From positions 186,001-250,000 of the forward strand of contig NZ_JAGGPU010000005.1 in NCBI RefSeq assembly GCF_018613605.1: 64,000 bases of DNA. The letters are read 5' to 3'. The stretch is from Pedobacter sp. ISL-64. Its GTDB lineage: Bacteria > Bacteroidota > Bacteroidia > Sphingobacteriales > Sphingobacteriaceae. Shown one piece after another: positions 57,301-64,000 of this stretch (positions are counted from its first letter, which is position 1; each line of letters opens with the position of its first letter). The notes under the pieces were generated by a model. That model was not told the DNA's origin and ran no database searches. It saw only the letters and a list, made by a program, of their open reading frames with translations. Position numbers and translations under genes: made by a program.

Positions 57301-58531
57301 CATGGCTGTCAGATACCATCGATGAAATAAAATTACTGGATATAGTGTTAGGGTCTGCAGCGTGCTTATAATTGGTGAATTGATTTAACTTCCTATCCCA
57401 GATGCTAAGCCCGGTACCATCGGTACCGATATAAAGTTTCCCATCTTTTGGAGCTAAAAACGATGATATTGAGTTTCCGGGGATAGAATTTCCCTGCGGA
57501 TTGTGTACCCATGTCTGGAATATTTTTTTTACCGGATCAAGAATGGTTACCCCTCCTGAATAAGTTCCGATCCATTTTCTATCCTTTTTATCGATAAATA
57601 TGGAGTAGATCTGTTCACCGCTCAGACCTTTATCGATTTCATTGCCCAATAACTGCATGCCCCCACTTGCCGGATCATAGCGGAACACGCCATCTCCATT
57701 TGTTCCCAGATAAAGAATGTTATGACTGTCGGGGGTGATAGCAAGAATTGACTTGCCTCCAATTCCGCTGGCGGTAACGGCCGTATTTTTCTTTATGACA
57801 GGATCATAGCGATACAGACCGTTATAAGTGCCGATATACACCTGCCCAGCACTTATTCCCAGAGAGAGCGCAAGAACAACATCAGCGCTAGCCAATACCA
57901 GTGCCCGAGCTTTGGGATCAAAATAATAAAGTCCGAGATTTTGTACAAACACCCACTCTCTTCCCTTATCATCCAGCCTGACGGATTGCACACCATAGGA
58001 AAAAGTGCGCCTGCCATTTATCAAAAGGGGAATCTGCTCACCTATGGTTTTCCCTTTGTTGAACCTCAGCAGCCCGATTCCTTCGGTTGCGACGAGCATG
58101 GTATTGTTTATGCCGGGTACAAGGTCTCTGATTACTTTTGTAATCGCTAAATCTGTCCCTTTTATAGGGTCATGCCATGAGCCTTCTGTAAAAATGCCTT
58201 TTTTATCATTATAGATACTTAACCCCTGCCTGGTACCGATCCATATGTTATTATCTGTATCACTGTTAATTGCATGTATAATATTGTGGATAAGGGAAGT
58301 TTTATTACCGATCTCATTCCTGAAAACCTTGAATCCATATCCATCATAACGGTTGAGGCCATCCCTACTCCCAAACCAGAAAAACCCTTTTCTGTCCTGA
58401 TAAACACAACGGACATAATTATTGGACAGCCCATCTTCTATTTCCAGATGACGTACACTGAGCGAATCTCGCTGTGAAGCGACACTCAGACCGGCATACA
58501 GAAAAAGAAAAATCAGCAGTATTCTTCGCAC
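54386..58531 (-). CDS. hybrid two-component system regulator (HTCS) of the second PUL
   Basis: HTCS of 1381 residues. A signal peptide (about residues 1-19) is followed by the periplasmic propeller repeats (about 25-660; GFFWFGSRDGLNRYDG and similar), the Y_Y_Y domain (about 690-760) and a transmembrane helix near 780-800. The kinase has H861 in NISHEFRSP and HATPase motifs DSGPGIP and GFGIGLYLARQFMEAHSG. The receiver has D1171 in IITDFKMQGIDG, and the C-terminal AraC domain (about 1275-1375) contains GFNDAKYFGKQFSKLFG. It differs clearly from the xylan HTCS in the sensor part, so it senses a different oligosaccharide. The SusC/SusD pair lies upstream and the glycosidases downstream, both likely targets. 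Confidence 0.95.
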   Translation of the reverse strand: MRRILLIFLFLYAGLSVASQRDSLSVRHLEIEDGLSNNYVRCVYQDRKGFFWFGSRDGLNRYDGYGFKVFRNEIGNKTSLIHNIIHAINSDTDNNIWIGTRQGLSIYNDKKGIFTEGSWHDPIKGTDLAITKVIRDLVPGINNTMLVATEGIGLLRFNKGKTIGEQIPLLINGRRTFSYGVQSVRLDDKGREWVFVQNLGLYYFDPKARALVLASADVVLALSLGISAGQVYIGTYNGLYRYDPVIKKNTAVTASGIGGKSILAITPDSHNILYLGTNGDGVFRYDPASGGMQLLGNEIDKGLSGEQIYSIFIDKKDRKWIGTYSGGVTILDPVKKIFQTWVHNPQGNSIPGNSISSFLAPKDGKLYIGTDGTGLSIWDRKLNQFTNYKHAADPNTISSNFISSMVSDSHGDIWIGTFTEGANRFDPRTRKFTRYKIIDPQTGVESKVAFTVFEDRDYDIWAGTLRRGSLLGGLYRFNHRLDKFELFDQKLGDLFAMMQARDGRIWAGNLDQLIRVDKKGKKHRFYNLGYTVRVIFEDKKGLLWIGTEGGGLIIFDPFKSKVVSRLTTANGLCNNSVLSLIPDNQGNLWMSTYFGVSCYNLDKGTFRSFYQSDGLQSNQFQINAGIKLGTGEIVFGGIKGFSLFDPREIIPHSQMPSLFLTGITINNTPLEENLKLIVDEDNIAIREIEVPYDQAVFTFSFTALEFSSPEKISYKYFMDGWDRGWTNSGKDRKATYTHISEGSYIFRVKSTNTEGMWGSNEITLKIRILPPWYRTWWAYLGYIAIISSVIYVYLRYRSAQTRLKYEVQIVSLESQRKKAEYDTQVALHNMERLAHDKERLINEQEKALAEKRMSFFTNISHEFRSPLSLIINPINDLIKNSSVEGKENAELSMIQRNAKRMLSLVDQLLLFRKAEEGFEHIKAAKLDLEKLSKEVFYCFVQQASAKEIDYRFESVAVDKEVYADRIKIEIVLFNLISNALKYTPKGGEIVVSLTEDDKSLLIAVQDSGPGIPDAAGEKIFDRFYQAERKDGNHKAGFGIGLYLARQFMEAHSGNISYQNRAEGGCVFNICLLKGKEHLVSQVIEEEQEGSEALFNEMYATALPESAEQNNISLDINLVSDRQSILVVDDERDIRQYISSLFSGIYTVYQAENGEQGLQLAAEKLPDLIITDFKMQGIDGIEFCQMIKSNPTLSYIPVILLTASSSQEVKLKSVHGGADDYINKPFEREYLIARVANLLRNRNNLQNYFYNEITLQSNAVVVSEEYKKFLDTCILVVENHLTDSDFGIKALADEIGMSHSNLYKRVKSISGQSVNSFIRFIRLRKAAELMINSDHNVTEVAFRSGFNDAKYFGKQFSKLFGATPSAFIRKHRKTFNKRYKMK

Positions 58532-58610
58532 AGTTTTGCAATTGTTGGTTACTAAAATAATGAAACATTATTATAATAGGGACATATTTAAGCTTAATTC
58601 ATACTCTGTC

Positions 58611-58717
58611 GATTTCTCCGTTCCGCCACCGGTGAAAAACCGATTGGCTCCAGTCGAAATGACGATTCTTATATTGGGTCTGTCAATGGTAGCGTAGTCG
58701 AAGGGCATTTATTTGCG
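58611..58717. repeat. partial composite repeat (half CGTCATTTCGA hairpin plus flanking unit)
   Basis: 58611-58664 corresponds to 8345-8398 over equal length with about 45 of 54 identities. 58676-58717 is the inverse of 8227-8267. The left arm of the hairpin is missing here, so this is a truncated copy. Confidence 0.7.
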
Positions 58718-58849
58718 TTAGATCAATCTCAAGAAGTCTTCGACTATGCTCAGACTGACGACCGCGGTGCTTAATTTAACACATTGGGCGGTAATCAGGT
58801 CGAATAAGCTATTGGTATATTGATAAAACCTGGCCTTTTCAAAAATTTT

Positions 58850-58887
58850 AAAGCATAAAACCCGGCCACCATTCGGCAACCGGGTCG
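58850..58887 (-). terminator. terminator after SusC-SusD
   Basis: Minus-strand stem ACCCGG...CCGGGT (arms 58880-58885 and 58860-58865 on the plus numbering) with a 14-nt apical part is followed by TTTTATGCTTT. It lies 24 nt after the SusD stop and would separate SusC-SusD from the HTCS transcript. Confidence 0.65.
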
Positions 58888-58910
58888 ATAAAGAACTAAA
58901 ATCTAAAAAA

Positions 58911-60719
58911 CTACCACCCAGGATTTTGGATCAGGGCTGGATTTAAGGTTAACTGCTGTGTAGGAATGGGATATAAATAATGTCTTTCGGAAAAGGTACG
59001 GGCTGTATTATCTAAAATCAAATTTCCATTGGCGTCTTTAGCATTTGTTGGCACAGTTGCTAACTGATTTGGCCCTAATTGTGCCTGGGTTCCGGTAAAT
59101 CTAATAGAAACAGGCCATGGACTAACAAATCCAGCGGCATTTCCATAAGCCGATCCACCAACATTGGTCACCAAATCGGTACCTGCGCTATGCCATCTCT
59201 TAATATCATCGAACCTGAAGTTTTCGTAGTAAAGCTCGGTAAAACGTTCCCTTCTGATTTCAGTACGCAAATCAAGTCCATTTGTAGCCGCAAACGCGTT
59301 CGACAGTTTAGGCATTGTCTTGTTGGCACGCAGGCGTACAAGATTTAGAGATTTGTCCAGATCGGCATCGCTAATGGCCCCGTTTCTTTCGTATACTGCC
59401 TCGGCATAGTTCAATAAAACTTCAGCATACCTGAGCACTGGATAATCTTCAGATTCTTTTGTATCTGGCACGTTGCGTTCAGAAACCCATTTCTGGTTAG
59501 TATAACCTCCGATCTGGACCACCTTACCTGTAGAGTTGGCATTATCGGCAGCATCGTTCAACCAGGTTACCCTAAAGTTGGCGTTACCATACCAATAATA
59601 ACCGTTTAATACTCTCATGGTATACTTTAACCTATTGTCTCTGTTGGCAAACTGCGAACCATAAGTTTGAAAACCTTGGAAAAGAGGAGATTTTTCGATA
59701 GGTAAGCCATCCTGGCAAAGAAAAGCATTTACAAATTTCTGCTGAGGGCCAATCTGGGTTCCCTGCCTGCTGATGTTAGTATTAATTGTTTTTATCACAT
59801 CATCGTATCGATAAGAAAGGATATATTCGTGGTTGGCCGACTTGTTTACTCCAGCCGGATTGGATTTTGGATTTTCGAGGATAAACAGGTATTTCTGTGC
59901 TGAATCTCCTAGAACGGTACTATTTCCGCCTAAGGCATTAGATGCTGCTGTGCCGAACAATGCAAACTGGTTACTTAAGATTACCGCATTGGAGGCAGCT
60001 GCAGATTTATCAAGGAGGTTGTTAAATCTGGTGGCATCACCATTCCTAAATTTAAGCCAGGTTCCTTCATAAAGCGCAACCCGGCCTAAAAAAGCCTGTG
60101 CAGCAGTCTTGCTTACCCGTCCGAAATCGGTCGATGTTGACGTAATTGATGCCGGAAGATCAGGGATGGCTGCCTCCAGATCAGCAATAATTTGATCTGC
60201 TATTGCTTCTCTAGCCGCTCTTGCACCATAAAGCTCTGGCGATTCCAGATCCAAAGTTTTTGTAATAAGAGGAACGCCACCATACAGCTGTAATAAGTCG
60301 AAATAGGCGTATGCCCTGAAAAATTTTGCCTCTGCAATATATTGTGCGATACTCGCTTTATCTGCAAAAGCTGCCGCTTTTTCAAGCAAAAAATTGCAGG
60401 CCCTAATCCGGGTATAATTGCTATTCCAATTTCCATCTGTAACGGGAACGGTGTTTGTACCCGAGCCAAAGGCACCACCGCCACCAAATACATCAGCCCT
60501 GCCATCATAATGGGGGTTATCGGCAAAGGAATTATTAAAATTTCTCAGATAACCATAATATTGGTTGGCAAAAGTTTTAAAATCATTTGCATTCTTAAAA
60601 TATGCAACCTCTGAAAGCTGGTCCTGAGGAAGGAGATCCAATGATTTTTTACATCCCGATGCAGCCATCAGGAAAATCATCGCCAGGGAGAATACTGTTT
60701 TATATGTTATGTTTTTCAT
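58911..60719 (-). CDS. SusD/RagB-like lipoprotein of the second PUL
   Basis: SusD homologue of about 602 residues. The start at 60719 (MKNITYKTVFSLAMIF) gives lipobox AASGC with C23; the longer frame to 60752 overlaps the end of SusC. Features: KKSLDLLPQDQLSEVAYFKN after the Cys, IAEAKFFRAYAYFDLLQLYGGVPL in the TPR half, REIRRERFTELYYENFRFDDIKRWH-type motif near residue 500, and NPGW at the C terminus. It is the partner of the SusC at the right edge and would bind oligosaccharides of the second PUL's glycan. Confidence 0.94.
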   Translation of the reverse strand: MKNITYKTVFSLAMIFLMAASGCKKSLDLLPQDQLSEVAYFKNANDFKTFANQYYGYLRNFNNSFADNPHYDGRADVFGGGGAFGSGTNTVPVTDGNWNSNYTRIRACNFLLEKAAAFADKASIAQYIAEAKFFRAYAYFDLLQLYGGVPLITKTLDLESPELYGARAAREAIADQIIADLEAAIPDLPASITSTSTDFGRVSKTAAQAFLGRVALYEGTWLKFRNGDATRFNNLLDKSAAASNAVILSNQFALFGTAASNALGGNSTVLGDSAQKYLFILENPKSNPAGVNKSANHEYILSYRYDDVIKTINTNISRQGTQIGPQQKFVNAFLCQDGLPIEKSPLFQGFQTYGSQFANRDNRLKYTMRVLNGYYWYGNANFRVTWLNDAADNANSTGKVVQIGGYTNQKWVSERNVPDTKESEDYPVLRYAEVLLNYAEAVYERNGAISDADLDKSLNLVRLRANKTMPKLSNAFAATNGLDLRTEIRRERFTELYYENFRFDDIKRWHSAGTDLVTNVGGSAYGNAAGFVSPWPVSIRFTGTQAQLGPNQLATVPTNAKDANGNLILDNTARTFSERHYLYPIPTQQLTLNPALIQNPGW

Positions 60720-60729
60720 GACCTTTTTA

Positions 60730-63700
60730 TTAAAAAGTAAGGTTGGCACCAAAAGTTAAATAACGGTAAAAAGGGTAACGCTCATTGCCTGAGGTAGTCC
60801 TGGTAACTTCCGGATCCCAACCGTCCTTGATTCCGCTAACTTCCCACAGATCACTTCCAGAAGCATAAAGTCTAAGGCCGCTAAAAAGATGTGATTTGGC
60901 CATTAGCGCTTTTGGAAGGGTATACCCCACTACAACATTTTTCAGGCGTAGGTAAGCTCCATTCTCAACCGACCAGGTTGATGCCTGATAATTGTAGGTA
61001 TTAAGGGTCGTATTGGCATGAAGATTCGGATAATAAGCACCAGTGTTTTCAGGCGACCAGGTATTTCCTATCCAGGCAGTAACCTGAGCCTGGCTAAGTG
61101 ACTGATAGGGTATCCGCCAGTTATTCGCACTTCCATTTGACCTGAAAATAGCGCGTTTTCCAACTCCCTGAAAAATGGTTGTCAGATCAAAACCTTTCCA
61201 TTGCATACTCAGGTTTAAACCGAATGTATACCGTGGGATATCACTTCCCAGGTAAACAAAGTCACCCATATCAGATGTAGATGTACCATTTGTCAGTTTT
61301 CCATCTCCGTTTACATCTGCAAACGAATTGTCTCCAGGCCGAAGGCCGGATAATTGTCCCGGAAGGTTGGTCAATGGACTTGCAATCGGAATACCTATCC
61401 CGTTTACAACCCCTCCTGGAGCATAAAATTTATTATAGGCATCAACCTCTGCCTGTGTTTGAAGGCGGCCTGCATATTGGAGGCCAAAATAAGATCCAAG
61501 TGAATAGCCTTCTACTGCCCCATTGTATCCAGCATTGATCAGTGGAGTTCCGTTTAGGTAAATAATCTTGTTCTGGCTATCGGTAATGTTAGCAGAAACA
61601 GAATAATTTACGCTTCCGATCTTATCCCTCCAGGTCACGATCCCCTCCCATCCCCATGTTTTTAGCTCCCCGTTGTTTGACTGTGGTGCACCGATTCCAA
61701 GCGTTCCGGGGTAGGTTATGCTGATAAGCATATTCTTGTTGCGTTTTTCGAAAAGTTCGAAAGTCCCTGTCAATTTTCCTCTTAAAAGTCCAAAATCAAG
61801 ACCAAGGTTTTTGTTTACAACCGTCTCCCATGTCCTATTAAGGGAAACCAGGTTTCCTGTAGTGGTTGTTGCGGTTGCAATGTTCGGGCCCAATAGTACA
61901 CCACTGCTTCCTACATTTAATGATTGAAGGTAGTCATATAACCCGATACCTCCTTGGTTACCTGCTGTACCATACGATGCCCTGATTTTAAGATCAGAAA
62001 ACACATCCAATTTCTTAATAAAAGCCTCTTCTGAGAGCCTATAACCCACTTGGGCACTGTAAAAAGTTTTCCAGCGTTTATCATCGATAAATTTAGACGA
62101 ACCATCATACCTTACACTGCCTTCGAAAAGATATTTACCATCATAATCATAAGTACCTTTGGCAAAGTACGAACCAATGGCATAATGGTTCCTGGCCTCA
62201 TCGTTGGTAACAAAACCCGCAGTTCCGTTACTCAGACCAAGGTTCAACGAAGGGATGTCGTCGCTACCCAGGTTATAGGTGCGGGTATTGAACATGTTAT
62301 ATTCATCCCTTTCATATGATCCGCCCGCAAGGACAGTTACATTATGGTGTTTCGCAAATGTATTTTCATAGGCAACCCTACCGATGAGGTTATAATATTT
62401 ATCGTTAACCGTCTGCCTAAAATAATTGGCATTTCCGGTAGCATTACCAGCCGTACCTCTACTCGGTGTAGTTGAGATCAGGTAACGGTCATCATATGAA
62501 TAGAACTGCACCGCTTTTGCCTGTACTTTATTATCCTGATACCACATGTTATATCCTGCAGTACCTGAAAAGGTAAGGTGTTTTACAGGTTTATAATTTA
62601 TTGTAGAATTCAATAAAATCCTGGTATTATTTTCCAGATTATCACCACCATCCCTTAATGATCCCGGTGGACTGATGACGCCACCCCATTGGTAAGGCCT
62701 GCCAGATTGCGTAAATGCAGGGATTCCGGGCTGAAAACCATTTCCAAGTGCGCTGTATGGACCTGTAGTATATAATGTTGGCTGTTGAATATTATTCTGT
62801 TCAAGTGAGACATTGGTTTCCAACTGAACTTTTTCATTGAATCTGAAGCCATTGTTCAACCTAAGGTTATAACGTTGGTTTCCGTTATTTCCAAACTGGA
62901 GCTGACTGCCGTCGTTAAGATAGCCCAGCGATGCCCGAAAGGTATTTTTTTCATTTCCTCCTGCCAGGCTCAAATTATGCTGAGTTGAAGTGGCTGCGCC
63001 CCAAAGAATTTCCGACATTCTGGTATCGGTAAAATTAAGTTCTCTTACATCACCAAAAGTAGGCACGGGCAGTCCGTTATAAAAAAGTCCGGGAGTGATA
63101 GCCGATCCATTATAACCGGGAATCTGCGAAGCCAAAATCACATTGCCGTTGTTCGCAATCGCAAAATTGGCCATTTGATACCACAAATCTGTTGCAGGTA
63201 TAACACCATAATTATCGTTAATTTTGGCCTCAATTAAACCTTTTGCCCACTGCTCCATATTTGCCATTTCAGGCTGAAGACCAATCAGTTTACGCGAAAC
63301 TGTCGGGCTATACTGTACAACGAACTGTCCGCTCTTGCCTTTTTTCGTCGTAATCAGCACAACACCGTAAGCTGCCCTTGCACCATATATTGATGCTGCC
63401 GCATCCTTTAAAATTGATACATTATCAATATCATCTGGATTAATTGAATTTAATGCATTGTTATTGTTCAATGCTACCCCATCGAGGATGATCAATGGAT
63501 CCTGATTATTAATAGATGTTGCTCCTCTGATCTGAAAATTCCAGTTTTCCCTTCCTGGCTGTGCAGAGGTTCTGGTTACCACAACCCCTGGAACCTGTCC
63601 CTGGATATTGGCAATTGGATTATTGGTAGGTCCACGATCCTGAAATGTTTTTGAGTTGATGGTAGAAATTGCACCGGTAACCGTTGCTTTTTTCTGAGTA

Positions 63701-64000
63701 CCATATGCTACTACCACAACGTCATCAAGCGCTGTATTGGAAATTAATTTGACTAACATCGGCCTGCCTGTTTCCGCCTTCAAAACTACATTTTTATAAC
63801 CAATGCTAGTAAACTGTATTGAAGCTCCTGCAGGTACATTAAAAGTGAAGCTACCATTACCATCGGCCGAAACGCCTATATTAGAGCTGACCACTTTAAC
63901 CGTAGCACCCGGAATAGGGTCGCCTGTTGCCGCATCCACAACTTTCCCTGTCACTACCTGCGTTTGTGCAAAAGCAGTGGTGCAACAAAAAAACAGCAGT
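60730..64000 (-). CDS. SusC-like TonB-dependent transporter (5' end outside window)
   Basis: SusC homologue, at least 1090 residues. The frame stays open beyond the GTG near 63954 to the window edge and gives LLFFCCTTAFAQTQVVTGKV, the end of a signal peptide. So the true start is a few codons to the right, outside the window, and no STN (anti-sigma signalling) domain precedes the carboxypeptidase-D-like domain. The SusC signature DDVVVVAYGTQKKATVTGAI is followed by the plug motif QIRGATSINNQDPLIILDGV and YGVVLITTKKGKSG. The barrel ends YRYLTFGANLTF. It imports the unknown oligosaccharide of the right-hand PUL. Confidence 0.94.
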   Translation of the reverse strand, partial: LLFFCCTTAFAQTQVVTGKVVDAATGDPIPGATVKVVSSNIGVSADGNGSFTFNVPAGASIQFTSIGYKNVVLKAETGRPMLVKLISNTALDDVVVVAYGTQKKATVTGAISTINSKTFQDRGPTNNPIANIQGQVPGVVVTRTSAQPGRENWNFQIRGATSINNQDPLIILDGVALNNNNALNSINPDDIDNVSILKDAAASIYGARAAYGVVLITTKKGKSGQFVVQYSPTVSRKLIGLQPEMANMEQWAKGLIEAKINDNYGVIPATDLWYQMANFAIANNGNVILASQIPGYNGSAITPGLFYNGLPVPTFGDVRELNFTDTRMSEILWGAATSTQHNLSLAGGNEKNTFRASLGYLNDGSQLQFGNNGNQRYNLRLNNGFRFNEKVQLETNVSLEQNNIQQPTLYTTGPYSALGNGFQPGIPAFTQSGRPYQWGGVISPPGSLRDGGDNLENNTRILLNSTINYKPVKHLTFSGTAGYNMWYQDNKVQAKAVQFYSYDDRYLISTTPSRGTAGNATGNANYFRQTVNDKYYNLIGRVAYENTFAKHHNVTVLAGGSYERDEYNMFNTRTYNLGSDDIPSLNLGLSNGTAGFVTNDEARNHYAIGSYFAKGTYDYDGKYLFEGSVRYDGSSKFIDDKRWKTFYSAQVGYRLSEEAFIKKLDVFSDLKIRASYGTAGNQGGIGLYDYLQSLNVGSSGVLLGPNIATATTTTGNLVSLNRTWETVVNKNLGLDFGLLRGKLTGTFELFEKRNKNMLISITYPGTLGIGAPQSNNGELKTWGWEGIVTWRDKIGSVNYSVSANITDSQNKIIYLNGTPLINAGYNGAVEGYSLGSYFGLQYAGRLQTQAEVDAYNKFYAPGGVVNGIGIPIASPLTNLPGQLSGLRPGDNSFADVNGDGKLTNGTSTSDMGDFVYLGSDIPRYTFGLNLSMQWKGFDLTTIFQGVGKRAIFRSNGSANNWRIPYQSLSQAQVTAWIGNTWSPENTGAYYPNLHANTTLNTYNYQASTWSVENGAYLRLKNVVVGYTLPKALMAKSHLFSGLRLYASGSDLWEVSGIKDGWDPEVTRTTSGNERYPFYRYLTFGANLTF

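Larger units (their letters stand above)
58532..58910. other. intergenic region between SusD and HTCS
   Basis: It holds the terminator at 58850-58887 and repeat units at 58611-58717. About 80 bp next to the HTCS start (58532-58610) must contain its promoter; no perfect -7 box is visible. Confidence 0.5.

Noticed and set aside
56576..57325. 249-residue open frame opposite the second HTCS
   Set aside because: It is antisense to a well-supported HTCS propeller region and has no recognisable family or signal.
7993..58717. CRISPR array from the repeated CGTCAT-type sequences
   Set aside because: Copies are kilobases apart, diverged and palindromic, with no regular spacers and no cas genes.

Overview
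The window looks like a chromosomal stretch of a glycan-degrading member of Bacteroidota, most likely Sphingobacteriaceae (Pedobacter/Mucilaginibacter type; this is inference). The signs are three SusC/SusD pairs, two giant hybrid two-component regulators (HTCS), many signal peptides and lipoproteins, -7 boxes of the TAnnTTTG kind, few Shine-Dalgarno sites, and interspersed CGTCATTTCGA-type hairpin repeats between genes. Almost every gene belongs to a polysaccharide utilization locus (PUL).

Region 1 (1-33210) is a large xylan PUL. A plus-strand cluster (1-7988) encodes a truncated GH43, a GH10 xylanase, a CE6-type acetylxylan esterase, a second GH10, a GH115 xylan alpha-glucuronidase and a lipoprotein GH43. 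Then come three more GH43 enzymes (8518-10068 minus; 10319-11686 plus, with a CBM6; 11846-13501 minus), an HTCS (13959-18101), a CE20-like acetylesterase (18232-20154), and the conserved Bacteroidota xylan-utilization core transcribed leftwards: SusC-SusD-SusC-SusD-DUF1735-type surface lipoprotein-GH10 with an inserted CBM (33210 down to 20551, closed by a terminator). Together these would bind xylan at the surface, cut it, import oligosaccharides, and strip acetyl, methyl-glucuronosyl, arabinosyl and xylosyl units. Two plus-strand genes (856 and 10319) share a 28/30 upstream box at an identical distance from a -7 box, a good candidate for the regulator's operator.

Region 2 (33211-36941) has a ~1 kb regulatory gap containing a perfect 32-bp palindrome, a GH89 alpha-N-acetylglucosaminidase and a small SRPBCC/AHSA1 protein.

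Region 3 (37003-64000, all minus strand) is a second and less familiar PUL: GH97, two different GH29 fucosidases, a decayed double-GH43, a LacI regulator, an alpha/beta-hydrolase, two alginate-lyase-superfamily (PL38-like) proteins, a beta-helix protein, a GH43_24-like exo-galactanase, an orphan ECF sigma factor, an HTCS and a SusC/SusD pair that runs off the right edge. The enzyme set suggests a fucosylated, galactose- and uronate-containing glycan; the substrate is not known from sequence. This region is where undescribed biochemistry is most likely.

No rRNA, tRNA, CRISPR array, transposase or phage gene was seen.
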